Made by a program: the position numbers and the translations under genes. From assembly GCF_043195195.1 (NCBI RefSeq), contig NZ_JBAFWT010000006.1:62001-126000 (forward strand): a stretch of 64,000 nucleotides of DNA. Reading direction: 5' to 3'. The notes beneath the pieces were generated by a model, which was not told the DNA's origin, did no database searches, and saw only the letters and a list, made by a program, of their open reading frames with translations. This document shows positions 19,725 to 28,804 of this stretch, one piece after another; the first letter of the stretch is position 1, and each line of letters starts with the position of its first letter. The DNA is from NCEH01 sp043195195 (GTDB lineage: Bacteria > Pseudomonadota > Alphaproteobacteria > Rhizobiales > Xanthobacteraceae).

Positions 19725-20288
19725 ATGCATATGCGCAAACTCCTCGCCGTCGGCGTGATGGCGCTGTTGCCGACCCTGTCCTTCGCAGCCGACCCGATTC
19801 TCACCGTGGCCTTTGTGGTCAAGACCACAGTCGCTGCCAAGGTGTCGGCGGTGGATGCCAAGACCCGAATGATCACTCTGATCGGAGCGGAGGGCAATTG
19901 GCTCGCCTTGAAGGCCGGCGATGAGATGCAGAATTTCCCGCAGATCAAGGTCGGAGACACGGTCGTCGCTGGCATGGAGCAGGCGACGGAGATCCAGATC
20001 GTGCATCCCAACGATGGAACGCCGGTACCGACCGACGTAAAGACGCTGGACACTGCACCTGCGGGCACACGTCCGGCGGCCGTCGTCACGGATCGACGGG
20101 AGATTGCCGCGACCGTAACCGCCGTCGCTCTCGACTCGCGTAGCGTTACCTTGAAGGGTCCGGCCGGCAACAGCGTCTCGATCCAGATCCCCGAGGGCAA
20201 GGACGAGTTCAAGAAGATCAAGGTTGGCGACCATGTGATCTTCCGCCAAGTCACGGTTGCCGGGATCGTCGACATCGCGGGAAAATGA
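19725..20288 (+). CDS. exported protein with two related beta-rich repeats
   Basis: A protein of about 187 residues, not assigned to a named family. It begins with a signal peptide (MHMRKLLAVGVMALLPTLSFAAD). The mature part holds two related units of about 55 residues: one with AAKVSAVDAKTRMITLIG and ending IKVGDTVV, the other with AATVTAVALDSRSVTLKG and ending IKVGDHVI. This pattern suggests small beta-barrel (OB-like) units in the periplasm. ATG at 19725 follows GGGAG; ATG at 19731 is also possible. Confidence 0.75.
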   Translation: MHMRKLLAVGVMALLPTLSFAADPILTVAFVVKTTVAAKVSAVDAKTRMITLIGAEGNWLALKAGDEMQNFPQIKVGDTVVAGMEQATEIQIVHPNDGTPVPTDVKTLDTAPAGTRPAAVVTDRREIAATVTAVALDSRSVTLKGPAGNSVSIQIPEGKDEFKKIKVGDHVIFRQVTVAGIVDIAGK

Positions 20289-20340
20289 CCCGCGGCTGGC
20301 ACGTGACGCACAGTTGAACGCCTGAAGATCAAGCGCGGCT

Positions 20341-20374
20341 GCCGGGACGGAAGCTCATGGTCGCCCGTCCCGGC
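20341..20374 (+). terminator. strong hairpin between the repeat protein and the Pcm-like gene
   Basis: A perfect 10-bp stem (GCCGGGACGG/CCGTCCCGGC) with a 14-nt loop lies 53 bp after the upstream stop codon. There is no clear T-run, so it may end transcription only partly or protect mRNA. Confidence 0.5.
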
Positions 20375-20450
20375 GACTTGCAAAAGCGGCAGGTCTGTGG
20401 CTCTTGCGTGGAAGGATTAAAGCATCACGGCACCGCTCGGAGGGCCACAG

Positions 20451-21122
20451 ATGATCGATTTCGCCGAACTGCGCCGCGGGATGGTGGACGGGCAGGTCCG
20501 TGCCAATGATGTGACCGATCCGCGGATCGTCGCGGCCATGCTTGAGATCCCACGCGAGCGTTTCGTGCCTGCGGCGCTCAGGTCGCTGGCCTACATCGAC
20601 GACGACCTGGTGGTTCGCGCACCCAGCGTCGGTTCCCCCGCACGCTATCTCATGGAACCTATGGTGCTGGCGAAGCTGCTTCAGCTCGCCGATGTGCAGG
20701 CTGACGATCTGGTTCTCGATATTGCCATGGGCACGGGCTATTCCGCAGCCATTCTCGGCCGCCTCGCCGGGCAGGTAGTGGCGGTTGATGACGATGCGGA
20801 GTTGATCTCCGAATCAGCCGCGACTCTTGCCGATTTGTCCGTCACGAATGTCGCCGGCTTCCAGGGTTCCCTTACCGGCGGCTGGGCACCCGAGGCTCCT
20901 TACGACGTGATCTTCATCAATGGGTCGGTGGAGATCGTGCCCGAGGCGCTGTTCGCTCAGCTCAAGGAAGGCGGACGGCTGGTGACGGTGGTCGGCCGTG
21001 GCGGAGCAGGCCGGGCTGCGGTATTCACCAAGGTGAACGGCGCCATCAGCGAGCGGGTCGTCTTCAACGCCGCCGTGCCGCCCGTTGCAGGCTTTGAAGC
21101 CCCGCCGCGCTTCACTTTCTGA
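20451..21122 (+). CDS. protein-L-isoaspartate O-methyltransferase family protein
   Basis: A 223-residue SAM-dependent methyltransferase of the Pcm family. The N-terminal part (MVDGQVRANDVTDPRIVAAML, PRERFVP) and the SAM motif LDIAMGTGYSAAIL are seen. In the alphaproteobacteria this Pcm-like subtype commonly lies just before tolC, as here. True repair activity on isoaspartate is not assured: the family motif I usually reads GTGSGY and is altered here. The next gene, tolC, starts 161 bp downstream after a hairpin. Confidence 0.85.
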   Translation: MIDFAELRRGMVDGQVRANDVTDPRIVAAMLEIPRERFVPAALRSLAYIDDDLVVRAPSVGSPARYLMEPMVLAKLLQLADVQADDLVLDIAMGTGYSAAILGRLAGQVVAVDDDAELISESAATLADLSVTNVAGFQGSLTGGWAPEAPYDVIFINGSVEIVPEALFAQLKEGGRLVTVVGRGGAGRAAVFTKVNGAISERVVFNAAVPPVAGFEAPPRFTF

Positions 21123-21175
21123 ACAACCTGTGGCGCATCTGCCGCGGTAGGGCGGAAAAGCACTACCGCATCGAA

Positions 21176-21197
21176 CCGGTCGGTTCCCTCCGACCGG
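21176..21197. repeat. hairpin in the Pcm-TolC gap
   Basis: An 8-bp stem CCGGTCGG/CCGACCGG with a 6-nt loop. A second, weaker inverted pair (GCGGTAG/CTACCGC) lies just upstream at 21144-21169. No T-run follows. The two together may be a small intergenic repeat or an attenuating structure before tolC. Confidence 0.5.
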
Positions 21198-21283
21198 ACA
21201 GGGGGTTAAGGTCGGCTTAAGTTCCGCGCGTCATGTGCCGCACCTTGTCGTCGTGCGGCTTCGCGTTGGTCGGGGAGATATTC

Positions 21284-22678
21284 ATGTCGCTTGCGACACA
21301 GGTTCGCCGACGCATCTATGTGCTGGCCGCAGCTTCCGCCCTCAGCGCGGGAGCATGGTCTGGCAGTGCGTCGGCTCAGAGTCTCGAAGCCGCGCTGGCG
21401 GCCGCCTACATCAATAATCCGACCTTGAATTCACAACGCGCAGGCACCAGGGCAGTCGACGAGAACGTGCCGCAGGCGCTGTCCGGCTATCGTCCCAACA
21501 TTTCCGCCGGTGTCAGCGCCGGCAGCGAATACGCACGCTCCAAGTCAGCCGGCGTGAGCACCTCCGGCAGCCTCGTGCCGCGTTCCGCCAACCTGACCGT
21601 GACCCAGACGATCTTCAACGGCTTTCTCACTGCCAACACCACGCGCAACGCTGAATCGCAAGTGAAGGGCCAGCGCGAAGTACTGCGCAACACCGAACAG
21701 AGTGTGATGCTCAACGGCGTCACCGCGTTCATGGATGTGATCCAGGGCATCGCGCTCCTGGAACTGCAGCAGCAAAACCTTGCCGCCCTCAATCAGGAAT
21801 TGCGCGCGACCCGTGATCGTTTCAACGTGGGCGAAGTGACCCGCACCGACGTCGCCCAGGCCGAGGCCCGGGTGGCCGGTGCGCAGTCTGAGCTGGCGCA
21901 GGCGATCGCGAATCTGTCGTCGTTCCGTGCGGTGTACCGTCAGGTGATCGGCGTCGAGCCGGGGAAACTGGTGCCTCCGTCGACCGCCGTCGAACGTCGC
22001 TTACCGGCAAAGCTCTCCGGCGTCCTCGGCGCCGGCCTGACACAAAACCCGGCAATCGTTGCGGCGCAGTTTGCTGTCGATGCCGCGAACTTCAAGGTTC
22101 GGATGGCGGAGGGGGGGCTTGCCCCGAACCTGAACGTGCAGGGACAGGTGCTCCAGTCCTACGATCAGAGCCAATCGGTCGACCAATCGTTCGGCGCCGC
22201 AGTCACGCTGAACCTGGCGGTGCCAATCTACCAGGGCGGTGCCGAATACTCTGCCGTTCGCCAGGCCAAGGAACTTCTGAGCCAGGCGCGGATCGAGGTC
22301 GATGTGAACCGCGATCTGGTGCGCACGCAGGGCGTTCAGTTCTGGGGCGCTCTCGAGGCCGCCAAAGCGCAGATCGAAGCCGCTCAGTCGCAGGTGGCCG
22401 CCAACACACTTGCCCTTGAAGGCGTGCGCGAGGAATGGCGGGTGGGCCAGCGCACCACCACCGACGTGCTGAATGCGCAGACCGACCTGACAAATTCGAA
22501 GTCGGCCCTGGTTCAGGCGCAGCGCGACCGGGTGGTCGCCGCCTATTCGCTCGTTTCGGTGATCGGAAAGCTGGACGCGGTCTCCCTCGGCCTCAAAGTG
22601 CCGGTATATGATCCCAAAGTGCACTATCAGCAGGTGCGTGACAGCTGGGTCGGACTGCGCACTCCTGACGGAAAATGA
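21284..22678 (+). CDS. tolC: TolC family outer-membrane efflux channel
   Basis: An outer-membrane and periplasmic tunnel used by type I secretion and multidrug efflux pumps, about 464 residues. A signal peptide ends near SASAQS. The mature protein starts LEAALAAAYINNPTLNSQRAG and shows the two-fold repeated coiled-coil layout: VARTDVAQAEARVAGAQ-like and its counterpart WRVGQRTTTDVLNAQTDL. The ATG at 21284 follows GGGGAG; an earlier ATG at 21233 would extend the signal sequence. Order Pcm-like, TolC, PopZ, ValS is conserved in Hyphomicrobiales. Confidence 0.92.
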   Translation: MSLATQVRRRIYVLAAASALSAGAWSGSASAQSLEAALAAAYINNPTLNSQRAGTRAVDENVPQALSGYRPNISAGVSAGSEYARSKSAGVSTSGSLVPRSANLTVTQTIFNGFLTANTTRNAESQVKGQREVLRNTEQSVMLNGVTAFMDVIQGIALLELQQQNLAALNQELRATRDRFNVGEVTRTDVAQAEARVAGAQSELAQAIANLSSFRAVYRQVIGVEPGKLVPPSTAVERRLPAKLSGVLGAGLTQNPAIVAAQFAVDAANFKVRMAEGGLAPNLNVQGQVLQSYDQSQSVDQSFGAAVTLNLAVPIYQGGAEYSAVRQAKELLSQARIEVDVNRDLVRTQGVQFWGALEAAKAQIEAAQSQVAANTLALEGVREEWRVGQRTTTDVLNAQTDLTNSKSALVQAQRDRVVAAYSLVSVIGKLDAVSLGLKVPVYDPKVHYQQVRDSWVGLRTPDGK

Positions 22679-22812
22679 CCTTCTTGCGCCGGCGGACTTG
22701 ATCGCCGGCGCGCGCCGTGATGCCATATTGAAATATAGGTGCGATTCTGGCGTCCCTGATCAATCGTAGCGTCGCGCGCGGTTTGAAGGACGTCTTCGGC
22801 CGAGGTCGAGAC

Positions 22813-23682
22813 ATGTCCGCGAACCCCAAGCCGCAAGAACCCTCCATGGATGAGATCCTGGCCTCCATCCGCCGGATCATCTCCGACGATGACGCGCCAT
22901 CCCGGCGTGAGGCTCCGCCTACCGCCAAGGATGTGCCTCCACGCCGGAGCCTGGGCGACGATACGCGCTTTGCGCCATCTGCCCGTCCCGAGCCGTCGCG
23001 CCGCAGCGATTCTGCTCCGCGACAAGAGGCCCAGGTTCGGGAGCCCCCGCGCCAACCGACGTCGCGCCAGGACGGGGGCCGCCCTGCCGCTCATGACGCC
23101 GATGGGTTCCGTCCGGCGTCGTCTCGGCAATCCGACCAAGAAGCTGCCGCAGCCCGCCAGACCCCGCCCCGTCCAACTCGCGATCCGTTCGCCGAGCCGG
23201 TTGCGCTTGGCCTGGACCGTTACGAAGACCCTGCTGCCGGGTGGGATGAAGTGGGCGGGTCGATAGGCATGCCCTACAGCGAGGACGAGGACATGGCTGA
23301 TTATCCCGCCCCCGGTGACGTACCGCCGCGGGCACCGGTTTCCCAGCCGGCGACTCAGGCCCAGCCCACCAACTCCCGTGCCGACACCCACGAGCCGGCC
23401 GCTTGGCCCGCTGCTTCGCGCACACCTGATACGGCGTCTCGGCCGTTCGGGGATTCGCCCCGGCGCAAGGACCTGCTGTCGCCAGCCGTGGATGCGGCGG
23501 TTGCGGCCGCGTTCGAATCCCTGGGAGACATGGCGCTTCCGTCCCACGAGCGCACGGTCGAAGATCTCGTGAAGGAAATCCTGCGCCCGATGTTGAAGGA
23601 ATGGCTGGACGCCAATCTGCCCGCCATCGTTGAGCGCCTGGTACGGGCCGAAATCGAGAGGGTCTCGCGCACCGCCCGCTGA
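22813..23682 (+). CDS. popZ: polar organising protein PopZ (DUF2497)
   Basis: A polar scaffold that gathers the chromosome-segregation machinery (ParB-parS) and cell-cycle kinases at the cell pole in alphaproteobacteria. The 289-residue protein has the diagnostic N-terminal helix PSMDEILASIRRIISDD (residues about 11-27) and a conserved C-terminal region (about 225-285) with RTVEDLVKEILRPMLKEWLD and LVRAEIERVSR. The middle is long, Pro/Arg/Asp-rich and disordered, as usual. The ATG at 22813 is chosen because the N-terminal helix starts right after it; a TTG at 22783 is less likely. Confidence 0.92.
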   Translation: MSANPKPQEPSMDEILASIRRIISDDDAPSRREAPPTAKDVPPRRSLGDDTRFAPSARPEPSRRSDSAPRQEAQVREPPRQPTSRQDGGRPAAHDADGFRPASSRQSDQEAAAARQTPPRPTRDPFAEPVALGLDRYEDPAAGWDEVGGSIGMPYSEDEDMADYPAPGDVPPRAPVSQPATQAQPTNSRADTHEPAAWPAASRTPDTASRPFGDSPRRKDLLSPAVDAAVAAAFESLGDMALPSHERTVEDLVKEILRPMLKEWLDANLPAIVERLVRAEIERVSRTAR

Positions 23683-23710
23683 CGTCGTCCTATCATCTGA
23701 ATCGCCCCCA

Positions 23711-23745
23711 GTACGGCGGCCCCGTTGACGACGGGGCCGCCGTAC
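23711..23745 (+). terminator. intrinsic terminator-like hairpin after popZ
   Basis: A perfect 15-bp stem (GTACGGCGGCCCCGT and its complement) with a 5-nt loop lies 28 bp past the popZ stop. The following GGCTTTAA has only a short T-run. It separates popZ from valS. Confidence 0.7.
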
Positions 23746-23807
23746 GGCTTTAAGGCGACGTCTAGAGAATTCGATGCCGGGCGCATGGTGCCCGTGGAGC
23801 TTTGCGC

Positions 23808-26594
23808 ATGCTGGAAAAAGTGTTCGATCCCGCCGCCGTCGAGACGCGCATCTCCGCCGCCTGGGAAGAGGCGCAGGCGTTTCGATGCGGACGGCCCGAG
23901 CGCAAGGACGCCCCTGGCTTTTCCATCGTCATCCCGCCGCCGAACGTCACCGGTTCGCTCCACATGGGGCATGCGCTCAACAACACGCTTCAGGACGTGC
24001 TCGCGCGTTATGAACGCATGCGCGGCAAGGACGTGCTTTGGCAGCCGGGCATGGACCATGCCGGCATCGCGACGCAGATGGTGGTGGAGCGCCAGCTCAC
24101 GCAGCGCCAAGAGCCGAGCCGCCGCGAGATGGGCCGCGCCGCCTTCATCGAACGGGTTTGGGCCTGGAAGGAAGAATCCGGCGGCACCATCGTTAACCAG
24201 CTAAAGCGCCTCGGTGCCTCCTGCGACTGGTCGCGCGAGCGCTTCACCATGGACGAGGGACTCTCGCGCGCAGTGCTCAAGGTGTTCGTCGAACTCCACC
24301 GCGCCGGGCTAATCTACAAGGACAAGCGCCTGGTCAATTGGGACCCGAAGCTCGTCACGGCCATCTCCGACCTGGAAGTCCAGCCGATCGAGATGAAGGG
24401 CAACCTCTGGCACCTGCGCTACCCCGTGGAAGGGGAGGACGAACGTTTCATCGTGGTTGCCACCACCCGTCCCGAAACCATGTTGGGCGATACCGCGGTC
24501 GCGGTGCACTCGGAAGACGAGCGCTATGCCGACCTGGTCGGCAAGTTCGTGATCCTGCCCTTGGTCGGCCGGCGTATTCCCATCGTCGCCGATGAATATT
24601 CCGATCCGGAGAAGGGTTCGGGCGCGGTGAAGATCACCCCGGCGCACGATTTCAACGATTTCGAGGTGGGCCGCCGGCATCATCTCCCAATGATCAACAT
24701 CCTCGATGCCGAAGCGCGCATAGACGTTACGGGCATCCAGGACGATTTCGCAGCCCGGCGCGACGCCTATGTGGACGATCCAGATTTCGGCGGCGTGCTG
24801 ACTCTGCTGAACGGCACGGACCGCTTCGTGGCGCGCAAGCAGATCGTCGAGCTGCTGACCAACCTTGAGCTGCTGGAGAAGGTCGAGCCGCATCCCCATG
24901 TCGTGCCCCATGGCGACCGCTCGGGCGTGGTCATCGAGCCGTGGCTGACCGACCAATGGTATGTTGACGCGCATACCCTGGCCCAGCCAGCGCTCGCCGC
25001 GGTGCGCGAGGGCAAGACCACCTTCGTGCCGAAGAATTGGGAAAAGACCTATTTCGAGTGGCTGGAGAACATTCAGCCCTGGTGTGTCTCCCGCCAGCTG
25101 TGGTGGGGCCACCAGATTCCGGCGTGGTACGATCCGTTCGGGAACGTGTTCGTCGAACTGGACGAAGATCAGGCTTTCGAGGCCGCGCTTGCCAAGAATG
25201 TGGCCGCTGAAAACCTGACGCCGGAAGAGGCCCAGGCGCTGATCGACGACGAGGAGAAGCGCGCCGCCTTCCTCACCCGCGACGAGGACGTGCTCGACAC
25301 CTGGTTCTCCTCGGCACTGTGGCCCTTCTCCACCATGGGGTGGCCGGACGAGACGCCGGAACTGGCAAAATTCTATCCGACCTCGGTCCTGGTCACCGGC
25401 TTCGACATCATCTTCTTCTGGGTCGCCCGGATGATGATGATGGGCCTCCATTTCATGCCCGACGTGCCGTTCAAGGACGTCTATATCCACGCCCTCGTCC
25501 GGGACGAGAAGGGGGCGAAGATGTCGAAGTCCAAGGGCAACGTCATCGACCCTCTCGACCTCATCAACCAATATGGCGCTGACGCGCTGCGGTTCACGCT
25601 CGCGGCGATGGCAGCGCAAGGCCGGGACATCAAGCTCGCCACTTCGCGCGTCGAAGGTTACCGCAATTTCGCGACCAAGCTCTGGAATGCGGTGCGTTTC
25701 GCCCAGATGAACGGGTGCGAGCGGGTGGAAGGTTTCAACCCCTCGGAGGTGGAAGGCACGCTCAACCGCTGGATCATCGGTGAAGCCGCTCGCACCACGG
25801 CGGACCTGAACGCGGCGCTGGCCGCCTATCGCTTCAACGACGCGGCGGGCGCGGTCTATCGCTTCATCTGGAACGTGTTCTGCGACTGGCATCTGGAGCT
25901 TGCAAAACCCGTTCTGGCTGGTCCCGATAGCCCGGCGAAAGCGGAAACGCGTGCCACCACAGCCTTCGTGCTGGACGTGGCTTTGAAGCTTCTGCACCCG
26001 TTCATGCCTTTCCTCACCGAGGAATTGTGGGCTCGCACCGGCGAGCAAGGGCCAACGCGCAAGGGCCTGCTGGCGCTTGCCCCCTGGCCGGAACTGTCGG
26101 GTCTGGAAGCCCTAGACGCCGAGGCGGAGGTCGGCTGGGTGGTCGACCTGATCACCGAGGTGCGCTCCGTTCGAGCCGAGATGAACGTGCCGGCTGGCAG
26201 CCAGATTCCACTGGTTCTGGTGGATGCGTCCGCGGCCACGCAATTGCGCGCGGCGGTGTGGGACGACGCCATCCGCCGGCTGGCGCGCCTCTCCGACATC
26301 ACGCTCGCCGAGCAGATGCCGGGCGAGTCCGTGCAGATGGTGGTGCGCGGGGAGGTGGCAGCCTTGCCGCTTGTCGGCATCGTCGACCTCGCCGAGGAGC
26401 TCATCCGCCTGCGTAAGGAGGAAGGCAAGCTCGACCAGGAAGTGGCGCGCATCGACGGCAAGCTGTCCAATGCCTCCTTCGTGGCCCGCGCACCCGAAGA
26501 AGTGGTCGAGGCCGAGCGCGAGAAACGCGAGGAATATCTCGCCCGGAAGGAAAAGGTGCTCTCCGCCATCGCGCAATTATCCCGCACCGCTTGA
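23808..26594 (+). CDS. valS: valine-tRNA ligase
   Basis: Charges tRNA-Val; class I aminoacyl-tRNA synthetase of 928 residues. The HIGH-type motif reads PPPNVTGSLHMGHALNN, the KMSKS motif is KMSKSKGNVIDP, and the editing domain (about residues 200-340) is present with ATTRPETMLGDTAV. A C-terminal coiled-coil arm (EELIRLRKEEGKLDQEVARIDGKL) completes the usual ValS layout. The ATG at 23808 follows a GGAG; a TTG two codons upstream is unlikely. Confidence 0.97.
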   Translation: MLEKVFDPAAVETRISAAWEEAQAFRCGRPERKDAPGFSIVIPPPNVTGSLHMGHALNNTLQDVLARYERMRGKDVLWQPGMDHAGIATQMVVERQLTQRQEPSRREMGRAAFIERVWAWKEESGGTIVNQLKRLGASCDWSRERFTMDEGLSRAVLKVFVELHRAGLIYKDKRLVNWDPKLVTAISDLEVQPIEMKGNLWHLRYPVEGEDERFIVVATTRPETMLGDTAVAVHSEDERYADLVGKFVILPLVGRRIPIVADEYSDPEKGSGAVKITPAHDFNDFEVGRRHHLPMINILDAEARIDVTGIQDDFAARRDAYVDDPDFGGVLTLLNGTDRFVARKQIVELLTNLELLEKVEPHPHVVPHGDRSGVVIEPWLTDQWYVDAHTLAQPALAAVREGKTTFVPKNWEKTYFEWLENIQPWCVSRQLWWGHQIPAWYDPFGNVFVELDEDQAFEAALAKNVAAENLTPEEAQALIDDEEKRAAFLTRDEDVLDTWFSSALWPFSTMGWPDETPELAKFYPTSVLVTGFDIIFFWVARMMMMGLHFMPDVPFKDVYIHALVRDEKGAKMSKSKGNVIDPLDLINQYGADALRFTLAAMAAQGRDIKLATSRVEGYRNFATKLWNAVRFAQMNGCERVEGFNPSEVEGTLNRWIIGEAARTTADLNAALAAYRFNDAAGAVYRFIWNVFCDWHLELAKPVLAGPDSPAKAETRATTAFVLDVALKLLHPFMPFLTEELWARTGEQGPTRKGLLALAPWPELSGLEALDAEAEVGWVVDLITEVRSVRAEMNVPAGSQIPLVLVDASAATQLRAAVWDDAIRRLARLSDITLAEQMPGESVQMVVRGEVAALPLVGIVDLAEELIRLRKEEGKLDQEVARIDGKLSNASFVARAPEEVVEAEREKREEYLARKEKVLSAIAQLSRTA

Positions 26595-26921
26595 GCGTAT
26601 CCGGCTCGACACAGTCGGGCCGGGCATGTGTGACAGGCGGGCAACACACGGAAGCATTCAGACTCATCTGGCGACACACGGCGCATTGCGCCGTGAAGCC
26701 GCCACAAAACGGCGTGTAATCGGAAGCCTGAACGCGTCGGGTTCGAGTTGCCAGGAAAGTGTTTCCGGCTGCCGCGTCGAGGGTGATCCGGGATGATAGG
26801 GCATAAGGCCGGACACGGTCTGTCGATTGCGGCAGCAGAGCGGGGACGCCCAGGAGAATCCTCGGCTTGGCCTTGGCTCGGCCCCGATCTCGCCCCCACC
26901 CCATGGCACCTTCCCTCCATC
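26595..26921. other. 327-bp gap between valS and exoR
   Basis: No protein-coding frame that I can support. It holds a short hairpin near 26675 (ACGGCGC, three-base loop, GCGCCGT). The frame of the downstream gene stays open back to 26793, but its leader does not look like protein. The exoR promoter is expected here; no clear boxes were recognised. Confidence 0.5.
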
Positions 26922-27860
26922 ATGGTTAGCAAAAGCCGCTCTCTATTGAAGCGCCGTGCGTCCGATACCGGGCGTGGCCTTGGTGTGCGCCGGATCGCGG
27001 CAAAGGGCCCCCGTCGGGAGACTTTCGCGGCGGCGCTGCTGCTATGCGGGGTGCTGGCGACGCCCGCACTCGCATTCGACGGCAATGCGCAGTCGGATCA
27101 CACCGTCCCCGAGCAATTGACACCTCCGGCCAATGTTCCCGGAAGCCCCGGCGTTCGCCCGGTTGACGAGGCGTTTCGGTCCGGAGCCCAGGCCCTGCGC
27201 CTCGGGCAAACCGCCAAGGGCGTGGACGCGCTGCGCTATGCTGCTGAGCAGGGGCATCCCGCCGCCCAATGGAAGCTCGGCCGCATGTATGCCGACGGGG
27301 ACGGCGTGAAGCGCGACGACATCAAGGCCTTTGAATACTTCAGCCGGGTCGCCAACAGCCACGCCGAGGATTACCCAGGCACAGCCCAGGCTCGCTTTGT
27401 CGCGAGCGCGTTCGTAGCGCTCGGTTCCTACTATCTGCAGGGCATTCCCAATTCAGCCGTGCGGCGCGACCCGACGCGCGCCCGGGACATGTATTCCTAC
27501 GCCGCCTCCTATTTCGGGGATTCGGAAGCGCAGTTTCGCCTGGGCAAGATGTACCTGGACGGTGTCGGCGCGCCGCGTGACCCTCGACAGGCGGCCCGCT
27601 GGCTCATTCTGTCGTCGCAAAAGGGCCAGTATGAAGCTCAGGCCTTACTCGGTAATATGCTGTTTCGAGGCGATGACGGCATCAACCGACAGGGCGCGCG
27701 CGGTCTCATGTGGCTGACCCTGGCTCGCGATGGAGCCGCCGGGCCGCAGGATAAATGGGTAGTCGAGCTTTACGAGGACGCCTTCTCCGAGGCCACCCCC
27801 GAGGAGCGGGCTCAGGCGCTCCAATACCTCGAACAATGGCTGAAAACCGCGCAGCGCTGA
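26922..27860 (+). CDS. exoR: ExoR-like periplasmic Sel1-repeat protein
   Basis: A homologue of ExoR, which in rhizobia binds and restrains the ExoS sensor kinase in the periplasm and so controls exopolysaccharide, motility and symbiosis genes. The mature part starts AFDGNA, as in ExoR, and contains Sel1 repeats: AAQWKLGRMYADGDGVKRDD, an extended unit with AFVALGSYYLQGIPNS, EAQFRLGKMYLDGVGAPRDP and EAQALLGNMLF. RGLMWLTLARDGA near the end is also ExoR-like. The signal sequence is long: a basic N-terminus, then FAAALLLCGVLATPALA. The ATG at 26922 is the most plausible start. No exoS/chvI genes are in the window; EPS-acetylation genes lie 0.9 kb downstream. Confidence 0.85.
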   Translation: MVSKSRSLLKRRASDTGRGLGVRRIAAKGPRRETFAAALLLCGVLATPALAFDGNAQSDHTVPEQLTPPANVPGSPGVRPVDEAFRSGAQALRLGQTAKGVDALRYAAEQGHPAAQWKLGRMYADGDGVKRDDIKAFEYFSRVANSHAEDYPGTAQARFVASAFVALGSYYLQGIPNSAVRRDPTRARDMYSYAASYFGDSEAQFRLGKMYLDGVGAPRDPRQAARWLILSSQKGQYEAQALLGNMLFRGDDGINRQGARGLMWLTLARDGAAGPQDKWVVELYEDAFSEATPEERAQALQYLEQWLKTAQR

Positions 27861-27883
27861 GAGCGCACAACGGTCCCTCGTGC

Positions 27884-28672
27884 CTATGCCGCGATCTTGA
27901 GGTCGACCCACACTGGGACATGATCGGACGGCTTTTCCCAGGCGCGCACGTGTTTGTCGATGCCTGCGGCAATCAACTTGTCGGCGGCCTGCGGTGACAG
28001 CAGCAGATGGTCGATGCGAATTCCAAGATCGCGCTGGAAAGCGCCAGCCTGATAATCCCAGAAGCTATAGAGCTTGGGAGATTGTGATGTCGCGCGGACC
28101 GCATCGACCAGCCCCAGATTGACCAGGGCGCGAAACGCCTCCCGCGTCGGCGGCAGGAACAACGCATCATTCACCCACGCCGCCGGGTCCGCGGCATCCT
28201 CAGTGGTGGGGATCACATTGAAATCGCCGCACAGGAGCAGAGGCTCCTCCAGCGTCAGGCGCGCCGCCGCAAAATCGTGCAGGCGCGCCATGAAGTTGAG
28301 CTTGTAGGGATATTTTTCCGTGTTGGTCGGATTGCCGTTGGGCAAATAGATGCAGCACACGCGAACCGCGCCGCTCCTGGTTGAGACCACCGCCTCGATG
28401 AAGCGGGCCTGAACATCGTCATCATTGCCGGCAAGGCCGTGGGTGACGTCCTCCAAAGGCAGCTTGGACAGGACGGCAACGCCGTTGAATGTCTTCTGCC
28501 CATGCACAGTGACGTTATATCCGAGCGCCTCGAACGGCTCGCGGGGAAAGGCCTCGGTCTGGCACTTAATCTCCTGCAGGCAGACCACGTCCGGCTGCGC
28601 CTCTGTCAGCCACCGCACGGCATGGTCCAGACGCTGGCGGATGGAATTCACGTTCCAGGTGGCGATACGCAT
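27884..28672 (-). CDS. xthA: exodeoxyribonuclease III
   Basis: An AP endonuclease and 3'-exonuclease of base-excision repair, 262 residues. The Exo III signature starts MRIATWNVNSIRQRL, the metal ligand is in CLQEIKCQ, the active-site segments are LCGDFNVIP and RIDHLLLS, and the catalytic histidine is in SDHVPVW. The start is at the first ATG of the family motif. It is convergent with exoR. Confidence 0.95.
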   Translation of the reverse strand: MRIATWNVNSIRQRLDHAVRWLTEAQPDVVCLQEIKCQTEAFPREPFEALGYNVTVHGQKTFNGVAVLSKLPLEDVTHGLAGNDDDVQARFIEAVVSTRSGAVRVCCIYLPNGNPTNTEKYPYKLNFMARLHDFAAARLTLEEPLLLCGDFNVIPTTEDAADPAAWVNDALFLPPTREAFRALVNLGLVDAVRATSQSPKLYSFWDYQAGAFQRDLGIRIDHLLLSPQAADKLIAAGIDKHVRAWEKPSDHVPVWVDLKIAA

Positions 28673-28804
28673 CGGTCACACTCCCGAGAGAAAGTGCAGG
28701 ATAGTGCAGAGATGCCGCGACGCAAACCAGGATTGAGGCTTGCCTGACAGGCGAAAGGATGCCATCTCGAACTCCTTCCTCGCGACCCTGCTGGCCCGGA
28801 TCGT

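Noticed and set aside
24309..26048. A 579-codon open frame antisense to valS
   Set aside because: It mirrors the valS codons; the translation is His/Arg/Asp-rich without any domain, a usual shadow in GC-rich DNA.
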